DNA of 64,000 nt from Actinokineospora diospyrosa (GTDB taxonomy: Bacteria; Actinomycetota; Actinomycetes; Mycobacteriales; Pseudonocardiaceae): positions 22,058 to 86,057 of the forward strand of contig NZ_JAMTCO010000014.1 of the NCBI RefSeq assembly GCF_024171925.1, written 5' to 3'. Both the position numbers and the translations under genes were made by a program. How positions within the stretch are numbered: position 1 is the stretch's first letter; each line of letters opens with the position of its first letter. The notes beneath the pieces are model-generated. The model was not told the origin of the DNA, made no database searches, and saw nothing but the letters and a program-made list of their open reading frames with translations. This document shows positions 43,589-54,485 of this stretch, piece after piece.

Positions 43589-45849
43589 ATGACCGAAATC
43601 GCTGTGCACGAGACCACGGCCGTGATCGACAACGGCTCCTACGGCACGCGCACCGTCCGCTTCGAGACCGGCCGCCTGGCCCGCCAAGCCGCGGGCAGCG
43701 TCGTGGCCTACCTCGACGAGGAGACCATGCTGCTGTCGGCGACGACCGCCTCCAAGCAGCCGAAGGACCAGTTCGACTTCTTCCCGCTGACGGTGGACGT
43801 CGAGGAGCGCATGTACGCCGTCGGCCGCATCCCCGGCGCGTTCTTCCGCCGCGAGGGCCGTCCGTCCACCGACGCCATCCTCACCTGCAGGCTCATCGAC
43901 CGGCCGCTGCGCCCGTCCTTCGTGGACGGTCTGCGCAACGAGATCCAGGTCGTCATCACCGTGCAGAGCCTCAACCCGCAGGACCTCTACGACGTGGTGG
44001 CCATCAACGCCGCGTCCGCGTCCACCCAGCTGGCGGGCCTGCCGTTCTCCGGCCCCATCGGCGGTGTGCGCGTCGCGCTCATCGGCGAGCAGTGGGTGGC
44101 GTTCCCGACCCACGACCAGCTCAAGACCGCCGTGTTCGACATGGTCGTCGCGGGCCGCGTCGTTGGTGACGATGTCGCGATCATGATGGTCGAGGCCGAG
44201 GCCACCGAGAACGTGATCGACCTGGTGGCCGAGGGCGCGCAGGCGCCGACCGAGGAGGTCGTCGCCGCGGGTCTGGAGGCGGCCAAGCCGTTCATCCGGG
44301 TGCTGTGCGAGGCGCAGGCCCAGTTGGCCGCGGTCGCCGCCAAGGAGACCCGCCCGTACCCGACGTTCCCGGCCTACCAGCCCGACGCCTTCACCGCGGT
44401 CGAGGCCGCCGTGAGCGACGAGCTCGCCGCCGCGCTGACCATCGGCGACAAGCAGGAGCGCGAGTCCCGCATCGACGAGGTCAAGGCCCTGGTGCTGGAG
44501 AAGGTCGGCGCGGTCGAGGGCGGTGCCTTCGACGGCCGCGAGAAGGAGATCGGCGCCGCGTTCCGGTCGCTGAACAAGAAGCTGGTCCGCCAGCGGATCC
44601 TGCGCGACAAGGTCCGCATCGACGGCCGCGGCCTCACCGACATCCGCGGCCTGTCCGCCGAGGTCGCGCTGATCCCGCGGGCGCACGGCTCGGCGCTGTT
44701 CGAGCGCGGCGAGACCCAGATCCTGGGTGTCACCACGCTGAACATGCTCCGCCTCGAGCAGCAGATCGACTCGCTCTCGCCCGAGACGCACAAGCGCTAC
44801 ATGCACCACTACAACTTCCCGCCGTTCTCCACCGGTGAGACCGGCCGCGTGGGTTCGCCCAAGCGGCGCGAGATCGGCCACGGCGCGCTCGCCGAGCGGG
44901 CGCTGGCGCCGGTGCTGCCCAAGCGCGACGAGTTCCCCTACGCGATCCGCCAGGTGTCGGAGGCGTTGAGCTCCAACGGTTCCACCTCGATGGGCTCGGT
45001 CTGCGCGTCCACCATGTCGCTGCTCAACGCCGGTGTGCCGCTGAAGGCGCCGGTGTCGGGCATCGCGATGGGCCTGGTGTCCGATGAGATCGAGAACGCT
45101 GCCGGTGAGACCGAACGGCACTATGTCGCGCTGACCGACATCCTCGGTGCCGAGGACGCCTTCGGCGACATGGACTTCAAGGTCGCCGGTACCAAGGACT
45201 TCGTGACCGCGCTGCAGCTGGACACCAAGCTCGACGGCATCCCGTCGGACGTGCTGGCGCAGGCGCTGGGCCAGGCCCGCGACGCGCGCTACACGATCCT
45301 GGAGGTCATGGCCGAGGCCATCGACGGTCCGGACGAGATGAGCCCGTACTCGCCGCGGGTCACCAGCGTGAAGATCCCGGTCGACAAGATCGGCGAGGTG
45401 ATCGGGCCGAAGGGCAAGATGATCAACTCGATCACCGAGCAGACCGGCGCCGACATCTCGATCGAGGATGACGGCACGATCTACGTCGGTGCCGCGGACG
45501 GCCCGTCCGCCGAGGCCGCGATCGGCCTGATCAACGCGATCGCGAACCCGCAGCTGCCCAAGGTCGGCGAGCGGTTCCTGGGCACGGTCGTCAAGACGGC
45601 CGCGTTCGGCGCGTTCGTCTCGCTGCTGCCGGGCAAGGACGGCTTGGTGCACATCTCCAAGCTGGGCAACGGCAAGCGGGTCAACAAGGTCGAGGACGTG
45701 GTCAAGGTCGGCGACAAGCTCCGGGTGGAGATCGCCGACATCGACCAGCGCGGCAAGATCAGCCTGGTGCTGGTCAGCGAGGACGACGCCGCCGCCGCCT
45801 CGGACAACGGTGCCGCCGTGCCCGCCGAGGCTGAGGTGGCTCCCGCCCA

Positions 45850-45853
<4 letters not shown>
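43589..45853 (+). CDS. pnp: polynucleotide phosphorylase
   Basis: The 754-residue 3'-5' exoribonuclease begins [19 protein letters not shown]. It has two RNase PH-like domains (first: [22 protein letters not shown]; second: [14 protein letters not shown] and [19 protein letters not shown]). A KH domain ([16 protein letters not shown]) and an S1 domain ([21 protein letters not shown]) follow. It degrades mRNA and can act with the helicase and RNase J also encoded here. ATG 43589 has GAGGAG upstream. The stop overlaps the protease GTG (GTGA). Confidence 0.97.
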
Positions 45854-48085
<2,232 letters not shown>

Positions 48086-48086
<1 letters not shown>

Positions 48087-48523
48087 TGTCCGCGCGTTCG
48101 GTGTCGCTGCTGCTGACCGCCGTGCTGGTCGTCTACTTCGTCCTGCTCGGCGGTCGCGCGGTGGCCCTGTTCCGCGACGGCTCCCCGGTCGCGCTCGGCC
48201 TCGGTGTCGGCGTTGTGCTGCTGCCCCTGGTCGGCGCCTGGGTCGTGTGGTCCACGCTGCGCTTCGGGGTCCGCACCCAGGAACTGGGTCGGCGGCTGGC
48301 CGCGGAGGAGGGCTTGCCCGACACCTCGGACCTGCCGCTGATGCCCTCGGGCCGGGTGGACCGGGCGGCGGCGGACGAGTTCTTCGAGCAGTTCCGTGCC
48401 GAGACCGAGGCGGCCCCCGAGGACTGGCGCTCCTGGTACCGGTTGGCTGTCGCTTACGACGTGGCGGGCGACCGGGGTCGGGCGCGCGACTCCATGCGCA
48501 AGGCCTTGGAGCTCGCGGACTAG
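48086..48523 (+). CDS. small two-helix membrane protein with TPR-like tail
   Basis: The 145-residue protein has two membrane helices (SVSLLLTAVLVVYFVLLGGRAV and SPVALGLGVGVVLLPLVGAWVVW). A cytoplasmic tail follows with a TPR-like element (WRSWYRLAVAYDVAGDRGRARDSMRKALEL). This protein is conserved after dapB in actinomycetes; function unknown. ATG 48086 is coupled to the dapB stop. Its TAG overlaps the convergent gene by four bases. Confidence 0.82.
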
Positions 48524-49029
48524 GTGCTGTCCGGGCGCTCGATGTGCGTCTCCTCCGACACGGGCAGCCCGGCTTCGCGGATGCGGCTGACCCAGGCCGC
48601 GAGCTCGGGCGAGTAGGCGATCGTGCGCAGTCGCAGCGACCCGTCGCCCGAGTGCAGCAGGGCTTTGGCCTCGAACGGCTCGGAAGCGCTGAGGTTCTGG
48701 GTGTAGCGGACGTCCATGTGCGTGCACGCGGTGAGCGACCGGGTCCCCGTGGCGCCGTTGTGGCGGCGGAACTCGACGTGTGTCGGTTCCAGCGGTGGCG
48801 CCAGGCGCGCCCACACCACCTCCTGCGAGTACTTCATGAGCCGCCAGCGCAGGTACAGCGCCAGCGCCGCCACGAGCGCCACGAACCCGGCGACCAGACC
48901 CGCCCAGAGACCGCTCCCGACCCCCGCCACCAGCCCCACGAGCGCCGCGACGGCGAGTAGGCCGACCGCGACCGCCGCGTACCGCGCCACCACCCGGTCG
49001 GGCCGGGGCCACGTCCACTCCCATTCCAC
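48520..49029 (-). CDS. two-helix membrane protein, unknown function
   Basis: The 169-residue protein begins VEWEWTWPRPDRVVARYAAVAVGL. It has two membrane helices (about 20-40 and 45-65) and then a soluble domain (LEPTHVEFRRHNGATGTRS...IAYSPELAAWVSRIREAGLP) that looks PH-like. No catalytic motif is seen. GTG 49029 avoids overlap with the divergent hydrolase gene; the frame is open to 49104. Confidence 0.7.
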   Translation of the reverse strand: MEWEWTWPRPDRVVARYAAVAVGLLAVAALVGLVAGVGSGLWAGLVAGFVALVAALALYLRWRLMKYSQEVVWARLAPPLEPTHVEFRRHNGATGTRSLTACTHMDVRYTQNLSASEPFEAKALLHSGDGSLRLRTIAYSPELAAWVSRIREAGLPVSEETHIERPDST

Positions 49030-49089
49030 GGAGCCCAGGTTAGGGCCGAGGTGGTGGCTGGTGTGGACCGTTTTGTCGGTCTCGGGGGT

Positions 49090-49095
49090 TAGCCT
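49090..49095 (+). promoter_or_regulatory. -10 box of a leaderless promoter
   Basis: TAGCCT, seven bases, then ATG 49103. Confidence 0.5.
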
Positions 49096-49102
49096 GGCCC
49101 GC

Positions 49103-49768
49103 ATGACGACCTACGTCCTGTTGCCCGGCGCGGCGTCCGACTCGCGGTACTGGCGGTTGGTGGTGCCGCTGTTGCGCGCACACGGCCACGAGGTGGTCAC
49201 GCCGGACCTGCCGTGCGAGGACGACACCGCGGGGTTCGAGGAGTACGCCGACGTTGTGGTGGACGCGGTGCGCGGGTACTCGGACCTGGTGGTGGTGGCC
49301 CAGTCGATGGCCGGGTTCACCGCGCCGATCGTGGCCACCCGGGTACCGGTGCGCCGGATCGTGCTGGTCAACGCCATGGTGCCGGTCGCGGGGGAGACCG
49401 GTGACCAGTGGTGGGCGACGTCCGGGTCGTCGGCGGCGATGCGGGCCAACGACGTGCGGGAGGGGCGGGACCCGAACCGCGAGTTCGACCCGGTGGAGGT
49501 GTTCTTGCACGACGTTCCCGAGGCGTTGTGGGAGGAGCCGCTGGGGCAGTCGGGCAGGCCGTTCGAGACGGTGTGGCCGTTGGAGCGGTGGCCGGATGTG
49601 GCGACCAGCGCGGTGGTGAGTGCGGGGGACCGGTTGTTCCCGGTGGGGTTTCAGCGCGAGTTGTTGCGGGTGCGGTTGGGGGTGGAGCCGGTGGAGATCG
49701 ATGGGGGGCATTTGCCTGCGCTGGCGAATCCGGATGGGTTGGTGCGGGCGTTGGTGGGGATCGGATAG
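49103..49768 (+). CDS. cytoplasmic alpha/beta hydrolase
   Basis: The 221-residue protein starts MTTYVLLPGAASDSRYWRLVVPLLRAHGHEVVTPDLP. The nucleophile elbow is VVAQSMAGF (Gln-Ser-Met, not the usual GxSxG start but with the serine in place). A late aspartate lies in SAGDRLFPV and the histidine in DGGHLPALANP. This is the salicylate-esterase/HNL-like fold. The substrate is unknown. No ribosome-binding site is seen; a -10 box lies 7 bases upstream, so it is probably leaderless. The 3' third is G-rich in codon choice compared with neighbours. Confidence 0.85.
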   Translation: MTTYVLLPGAASDSRYWRLVVPLLRAHGHEVVTPDLPCEDDTAGFEEYADVVVDAVRGYSDLVVVAQSMAGFTAPIVATRVPVRRIVLVNAMVPVAGETGDQWWATSGSSAAMRANDVREGRDPNREFDPVEVFLHDVPEALWEEPLGQSGRPFETVWPLERWPDVATSAVVSAGDRLFPVGFQRELLRVRLGVEPVEIDGGHLPALANPDGLVRALVGIG

Positions 49769-49834
49769 GCCTGCGCGTTCGTGACCAACACCCGCACCGC
49801 GGCGTCGTACAAACAAGATGACGAGAGGAGTTCG

Positions 49835-50308
49835 ATGCAGCCCACTATTGAGACCCGGGCCGCTCAGCCCTATGTGTCGATCCGGACCCAGGCCAGCTTG
49901 GCTGAGTGGGGCAAGGTCAACGCGCTGATCGGGGAGGTCTACGGCTGGGTTGCCCAGCGTGGTGTCGAGCCCGCGGGGGCGTTGTTCTACCGGTATCACT
50001 CGGTCGCTGGCGATGTGATTGATGTTGAGGTCGGGGTTCCGGTGCCCAGCCTTGTCGACGGTGATGGGCGGGTGTTGGGGGGTAGTAAACCCGCTGGTCA
50101 GTACGCCGTGTTGATGCACAACGGGCATCCGGACCGGATTCGGGAGACCTTCGCGGCCTTGGACGCGTGGGCTGAGGCCACCGGCACCGAGTTCGACGTC
50201 ACCGATGGGGTTTGGGCGGGGCGGTTCGAGTCCTACCTGAGCGACCCGGCGGTGACGCCTGATCCGGCTGAGTGGCGGACGGAAGTGGCATACCGCGTAC
50301 GGGACTGA
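49835..50308 (+). CDS. GyrI-like / AraC effector-binding domain protein
   Basis: The 157-residue protein reads MQPTIETRAAQPYVSIRTQASLAEWGKVN. It contains GALFYRYHS, DVEVGVPVP and a C-terminal ESYLSDPAVTPDPAEWRTEV. These are typical of stand-alone GyrI-like small-molecule-binding proteins, related to the effector domain of BmrR/Rob. No DNA-binding domain is present. ATG 49835 follows GAGAGGAG; a GTG at 49781 would add 18 residues. Confidence 0.85.
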   Translation: MQPTIETRAAQPYVSIRTQASLAEWGKVNALIGEVYGWVAQRGVEPAGALFYRYHSVAGDVIDVEVGVPVPSLVDGDGRVLGGSKPAGQYAVLMHNGHPDRIRETFAALDAWAEATGTEFDVTDGVWAGRFESYLSDPAVTPDPAEWRTEVAYRVRD

Positions 50309-50358
50309 TCCGGTCGGACTACGCTGTCGCGGTCGTCACCGATCGGAGAGCGCGGATC

Positions 50359-50496
50359 GTGAGCACATTCGAAGTCGAGGACTCCACCGGCGTCTGCCGG
50401 TGCCCGGCCTACTCGGACATCCCGGGGCGCCGTGAACTGCACGACGTGGGGGCGCCCGGGTGCGCCTACGAGACGGAGGAGTCCGAGCAGGACTAG
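50359..50496 (+). CDS. small cysteine-containing protein (45 residues), unknown
   Basis: GTG 50359 follows GGAGAG (50345-50350) with 8-base spacing and opens a 45-residue frame VSTFEVEDSTGVCRCPAY... ending EESEQD. Three cysteines (CRC and PGCAYE) might bind a metal. A longer in-frame start at 50272 lies inside the previous gene. No family is recognised; coding is plausible from the ribosome-binding site and acidic end. Confidence 0.5.
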   Translation: MSTFEVEDSTGVCRCPAYSDIPGRRELHDVGAPGCAYETEESEQD

Positions 50497-50631
50497 GGCT
50501 GGTGGGGATCGGGTCGAGAACCCGGTCCCCACCGGTCTTCCCGGGTTCGGGCGAGTCCGGTGTGGACTCGGTGTGCGGTGCGCGTGGTGGGGATCTCGGC
50601 GTTCGTCGGTGGCGCGGGGCATGATGGGGGC

Positions 50632-50847
50632 ATGTGCCGAAGCATCAAGACCCTCCGCGCGCCGTTCGTCGATGAGGTGGGCGACGACGACGTTCGGGCG
50701 GCAGCGCTGCAGTACGTGCGGAAGATCTCCGGGTTCCGGGCTCCCGCGCCGCACAACGCCGAGGCGTTCGAGGCGGCGGTGGACGCGGTGACGGCGGCGA
50801 CGCAGGAGTTGTTGGACCGGCTTGTGGTGCGGGGTGGCAAGCAGTAG
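50632..50847 (+). CDS. DUF2277 family protein
   Basis: The 71-residue protein MCRSIKTLRAPFVDEVGDDDVRAAALQYVRKISGFRAP is the complete DUF2277 pattern: the MCRSIKTL start and AALQYVRKISGFRAPA core. The function is unknown; it is a widespread small actinobacterial protein. ATG 50632 is certain from this start. A CATGAT-like -10 lies 8 bases upstream. Confidence 0.88.
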   Translation: MCRSIKTLRAPFVDEVGDDDVRAAALQYVRKISGFRAPAPHNAEAFEAAVDAVTAATQELLDRLVVRGGKQ

Positions 50848-50852
50848 CCGTC

Positions 50853-51371
50853 TTAGAGGAACCAGCCCGCGAACAGGGCGGGCGAGGCGGCTAAGGCGCT
50901 GAAGCGGATGAAGCGGCCCAGCAGGCCGACGCCGATGAACGCCGACAGGCGCATGCGCACCAGGCCCGCGAGCACGACCATGGCCATGAACGGTGGCACG
51001 CCGACGACCGAGCTGACGCTGTAGGTGCCGTACAGCCAGCCGGGGTGGCGTTCGCAGCGCTCGCGGATCTGGGCGACCCAGTCGCGCAGCCGCTTGGTGC
51101 GTACCTCCCAGCGCGCGCGGCGCGGGGTCATCGGCCGTTCCCGGTCGTGGTGGCGGTGCACGAACGCCGGTAAGCGGATCCAGCCGCGCGCGGCGAAGTA
51201 GAACAGCAGCTTGCCCAGGACCTGCGCCACCGCGACCACCGCGCCCAGCGCGAGCCAGTGCACCTGCGGTTCCTGCGCGGCGAGGCCGAGCACGAACAGC
51301 TCGATGCTGACGAGGGGCACCAGCGCGGAACTGAAGGCGACGCCGAAGGTCACGCACAGCCAGCCCAGCAC
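50853..51371 (-). CDS. membrane protein of YqaA/VTT-like type
   Basis: The 172-residue protein has helices in VLGWLCVTFGVAFSSALVPLVSIELFVLG and WLALGAVVAVAQVLGKLLFYFAARG. It then has a basic cytoplasmic loop (HHDRERPMTPRRARWEVRTKRLRDWV) and C-terminal helices with GTYSVSSVVGVPPFMAMVVLAG. The G.P.FM and GK.LFY pattern suggests a YqaA/SNARE-associated (VTT) fold. GTG 51371 follows GGAGGGGGG; ATG 51407 is an alternative. Function unknown. Confidence 0.68.
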   Translation of the reverse strand: MLGWLCVTFGVAFSSALVPLVSIELFVLGLAAQEPQVHWLALGAVVAVAQVLGKLLFYFAARGWIRLPAFVHRHHDRERPMTPRRARWEVRTKRLRDWVAQIRERCERHPGWLYGTYSVSSVVGVPPFMAMVVLAGLVRMRLSAFIGVGLLGRFIRFSALAASPALFAGWFL

Positions 51372-51518
51372 TAGGCACCCCCCTCCATCATCAACAAAGG
51401 TCCGCACCGACGGTACCTGAGAAGCCGACCCGGGCGGCTTGAGTTGTCCACACCACCCCCCGGGCGCACCCGACCCGCTACCCCGCGGCCGTGATCACCG
51501 CTCAGCGTGGTCGGTCGA

Positions 51519-51944
51519 TCACCGCCTGGAGTCCTCGGTTGCCTTGCGCTGCACCGGTGTTCGCCGCAGCACGCCGGTCGCGATCAGGGCCGCGACGGCG
51601 GTTGCCGCGGCGATCGCGGTGACCGCGCGGGTGCGCCGCGGCTGGTCGCGGCCCGCGAGCTCGCCAGCCGCGGCGGCCGCCTCGGCCCGGTCGTAGAGCA
51701 CCTTGGCCCGGGTCAGCGCGATCATCCGCTCCCGCCGGTCGGGCACTTGGTCGGCGACCACCCTGGCCAGCAGGTGCCAGGGCACGATCCGCTCGCCGGA
51801 GCGGTACTCGCCCCACAGCGCCGCCCAGTTGCCGAACTTGGCGCAGAGCTCGTGCGCGCTCAGCGCCGCGGTGTGCGCGCCGAGGAACTCGGCGAGGTCG
51901 TTGCTCTCGGGGGTGCTGCCCCGTTGTCGTGCCGGTTCGCTCAT
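51519..51944 (-). CDS. hypothetical protein with C-terminal membrane helix
   Basis: The 141-residue protein has a cytoplasmic N-terminal part (DLAEFLGAHTAALSAHELCAKFGNWAALWGEYRSGERIVPWHLLARVV). That part looks like the XRE-like module found in actinomycete membrane proteins. A helical stretch follows, then one C-terminal membrane helix (AVTAIAAATAVAALIATGVL). No known function. Confidence 0.62.
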   Translation of the reverse strand: MSEPARQRGSTPESNDLAEFLGAHTAALSAHELCAKFGNWAALWGEYRSGERIVPWHLLARVVADQVPDRRERMIALTRAKVLYDRAEAAAAAGELAGRDQPRRTRAVTAIAAATAVAALIATGVLRRTPVQRKATEDSRR

Positions 51945-52071
51945 CGTCGGTTCCCCGCTGGTGTCCGGCGGACCGGTGGGTCCGCTTACGTGACCGCCGC
52001 CGGTGAGGGGTCTCCTCGGTCGGCGGCGGCGTGGGTCCGGCCGGAGCCGTCGCGAACCAGTATGGGGGCCC

Positions 52072-52629
52072 TCAGACCAGGTCCAGCCCGAGTGACCCGG
52101 TCAGCCGAACCTCGCGCAGCGGCCTGCCGCCCGCGTCCAGCGTGCGCACGACCCCGTCGGGCACCCACCCGGCGCGCTGGAAGAACCCGACCAGCGACTG
52201 GCTGCGCTCGGGCACCCAGCAGATCCCCCTGGTCATCCCCGCGTCGGCCGCGGCGGCGCACGACGCGGCCAGCAGCCGTCCGGCGTGCCCGCGCCGCCCC
52301 CACCTCGGCTCGACCAGCAACGTCCCCACCAGCGCGACCGTCCCCGCGTCGGGCGCGGGCACGTCGTTCGCCCCCGCCGACTCCGACTCGGGGGAGGGCC
52401 CGACCACGCAGAACCCGACCAGCCACTGCCCCTCGACCGCCACGTGCACGGTCGCGGGCCCCTGCTCGAGCACCCGCGCCAACTCCGCCGCCGCGGCGTC
52501 GGCGTCCAGCCCGGCCAGCACATCGGGGGGCAGGAGGTTCTCGAACCCGGTCTGCCACGTGCTCACCTGCACGCGGGCCAACTCGGCAACGTCATCGGGA
52601 CCCGCGGCACGCACGGCGGCTTCGGCCAT
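52072..52629 (-). CDS. GNAT-family N-acetyltransferase
   Basis: The 185-residue protein starts MAEAAVRAAGPDDVAELARVQVSTWQTGF. It has the acetyl-CoA-binding motif A region VGTLLVEPRWGRRGHAGRLLAASC (R/Q-x-x-G-x-G/A type) and a later GFFQRAGWVPDG. The substrate is unknown. ATG 52629 is 7 bases after TACCTT (complement of 52637-52642), so it is probably leaderless. It diverges from the DNA glycosylase-like gene. Confidence 0.88.
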   Translation of the reverse strand: MAEAAVRAAGPDDVAELARVQVSTWQTGFENLLPPDVLAGLDADAAAAELARVLEQGPATVHVAVEGQWLVGFCVVGPSPESESAGANDVPAPDAGTVALVGTLLVEPRWGRRGHAGRLLAASCAAAADAGMTRGICWVPERSQSLVGFFQRAGWVPDGVVRTLDAGGRPLREVRLTGSLGLDLV

Positions 52630-52636
52630 GCCGCTG

Positions 52637-52642
52637 AAGGTA
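52637..52642 (-). promoter_or_regulatory. -10 box of a leaderless promoter for the GNAT gene
   Basis: TACCTT on the minus strand, seven bases, then ATG 52629. Confidence 0.5.
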
Positions 52643-52709
52643 GTGGACGGCCCGCGGCTGTCGGTGCCGGGTGAGAGCATCGGGGCGTCCCAGCACCAGG
52701 AGCCCACCA

Positions 52710-53927
52710 GTGACCCAGATGACCCCGTCGGCCGCCCGCCGCACCGCCCTCGCCGCCCAGGGCTTCGCCGACCCCCGCCCCACCGGCGTCCCCACCCGCC
52801 GCCACCTCCAGCGCACCATCGACCGGGTGCAACTGCTGCAACTCGACTCGGTCAACGTGGCGGTCCGCGCGCACTACATGCCGCTGTTCTCCCGCCTGGG
52901 CCCCTACCCGACCACCCTGGTCGACGACGCCGCGTGGTCGCACTCCACCCGCCGCCCGCGCACGCTGGTCGAGTTCTGGGCGCACGAGGCGAGCCTGATC
53001 CCGGTCGAGGACTGGCCCCTGTTCCGCTGGCGCATGGACCGCTACGAGTCCCGCTACGCCAACTACCTGGCCCGCGTCGCCCCCAAGTCCCCCGGCCTGG
53101 TCGACGACGTCCTGGCCACGGTGAAGGAACTGGGCCCGGTGTCGGCCGGAACCCTCGAGAGCACCCTCGGCGGGGCCGTCCCCCGGGCCAAGGGCGGGTG
53201 GTGGAACCGCTCCGACATCAAGCACATCTGCGAGTTCCTCTTCGCCACCGGCCAACTAACCACCGCCACCCGCGTCGGCTTCCAACGCTTGTACGACCTC
53301 CCCGAGCGAGTTCTCCCCGCCTCAGTCCTCGCCGCCCCGCGCGTTCCGGACGACGAAGCCGCCCGCGCATTGACATTGCGCGCCGCAGTGGCGCACGGGG
53401 TGGGGACCGAGAAGGACCTACGGGACTACTACCGGCTTGAACCCGCGCGGTCGCAGCAGGCGGTGGGCGAGTTGGTGGAGGCCGGTTTGCTGGAACCGGT
53501 CTCGGTACCTGGGTGGCGACACGGCGCCTATAGGCACGTGGACGCGCGAACGCCTCGACGGGTAGAAGGGCGGGCGCTGTTGTGTCCTTTCGACCCGTTG
53601 ATCTGGGAACGGGATCGAGCGGAGCGACTGTTCGGGTTCAGGTATCGGATCGAGATCTATGTGCCTGAAGCGAAGCGGGTTTACGGGTACTACGTGTTCC
53701 CGTTCCTTTTGGACGGTGAGTTGGTGGCGCGGGTCGATTTGAAGGCGGATCGCGCGGGTGGGGTGTTGCGGGTGCAGGGGGCGTTCTTGGAGTTGGGGCA
53801 GGATGCTGGGCGGGTGGCTGGGGAGTTGGGGGCGGAGTTGAGGGTTATGGCGGAGTGGTTGGGGTTGTCGGGGGTTGTGGTGGGGGAACGGGGAGATTTG
53901 GCGGGGGCGTTGCGGAGGGCGGTGTAG
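52710..53927 (+). CDS. AlkZ/YcaQ-type (HTH_42) DNA glycosylase-like protein
   Basis: The 405-residue winged-helix protein has LQRTIDRVQLLQLDSVNV, with a Q-L-D triad matching the QxD catalytic motif of YcaQ (AZL2) glycosylases. FWAHEASLIPVEDWPLFRWRM, WWNRSDIKHICEFLFATG and the late CPFDPLIWERDRAERLFGFRYRIEIYVPE block follow. Relatives unhook DNA interstrand crosslinks. GTG 52710 follows AGGAG (ATG 52719 is close). The last ~170 bp are G-rich with unusual codon choice. The gene directly abuts the repeat region with DnaA boxes. Confidence 0.88.
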   Translation: MTQMTPSAARRTALAAQGFADPRPTGVPTRRHLQRTIDRVQLLQLDSVNVAVRAHYMPLFSRLGPYPTTLVDDAAWSHSTRRPRTLVEFWAHEASLIPVEDWPLFRWRMDRYESRYANYLARVAPKSPGLVDDVLATVKELGPVSAGTLESTLGGAVPRAKGGWWNRSDIKHICEFLFATGQLTTATRVGFQRLYDLPERVLPASVLAAPRVPDDEAARALTLRAAVAHGVGTEKDLRDYYRLEPARSQQAVGELVEAGLLEPVSVPGWRHGAYRHVDARTPRRVEGRALLCPFDPLIWERDRAERLFGFRYRIEIYVPEAKRVYGYYVFPFLLDGELVARVDLKADRAGGVLRVQGAFLELGQDAGRVAGELGAELRVMAEWLGLSGVVVGERGDLAGALRRAV

Positions 53928-53955
53928 CGCGGGGGTGTCTGTGTGCTTAGAGTTG

Positions 53956-54103
53956 TTTGTCCACAACCTGATTGGTTGTCCACAGGCCTTGGTTGCTGCT
54001 CCTGGTTTGTCGGTCTCCGTCGGTAGGCTGTGTATTGGGGGCTCTTGCGGCAGATGATCTTGCGGGGCGGCTGGGTTGTCCACAACGGCTTTGGTTGTCC
54101 ACA
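53956..54103 (+). promoter_or_regulatory. cluster of four DnaA boxes
   Basis: TTGTCCACA, the actinobacterial DnaA box, occurs exactly at 53956-53964, 53975-53983, 54076-54084 and 54095-54103. All four are in the same orientation, in two pairs with 19-bp start-to-start spacing. No dnaA, dnaN or other origin gene is present, so this is not oriC by context. Confidence 0.7.
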
Positions 54104-54195
54104 GGGCGCTGCTTGGTGCTCCCGGTTTGTCGGGGTGCGTCGGTAGGCTGTGTATTTGGGGGCTTTCGATCAGGTTGATCTTGGCGTAGGCCGTG
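53956..54195. repeat. 120-bp tandem direct duplication
   Basis: Units 53956-54075 and 54076-54195 are similar with small indels. Both carry two TTGTCCACA boxes and the identical CGTCGGTAGGCTGTGTAT (54018-54035 and 54138-54155, exactly 120 bp apart). Confidence 0.85.
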
Positions 54196-54317
54196 GTTGG
54201 GGGTGCGGGGCAAGGGATTGGGTCGGCCTCGTCGCCTGGCGGCGAGCTCGGCGACCCGGGATCGGACGCCTCGTTGCCTGGCGGCAACATCGGGCCCGAT
54301 CCGCGATTTTCGAGCTT

Positions 54318-54464
54318 TGCTCGATGCGGTGGACCTGTTTTGCGCGGGGCCCCTACGACACCCGTGGCAGAACCGCACAGCAGGGGCCGAAAAGCATGGC
54401 CCTGCCGCGAGGCGACGCTACGGCTGCCGTCCCCCCACACAAAACAGGTCCACCCCATCGAGCA
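54318..54464 (-). repeat. long inverted-repeat (hairpin) element, copy 2 (inverted)
   Basis: Reverse complement of copy 1 with 131 of 146 positions identical and no gaps. The outer stem reads GATGCGGTGGACCTGTTTTG against CAAAACAGGTCCACCCCATC. Changes from copy 1 keep pairing at most stem positions. Confidence 0.88.
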
Positions 54465-54485
54465 CCTGGCACCAGCGACTCCGAC

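Noticed and set aside
53956-54195. Chromosomal origin of replication
   Set aside because: Only four DnaA boxes and no dnaA, dnaN, recF, gyr or parAB genes nearby.
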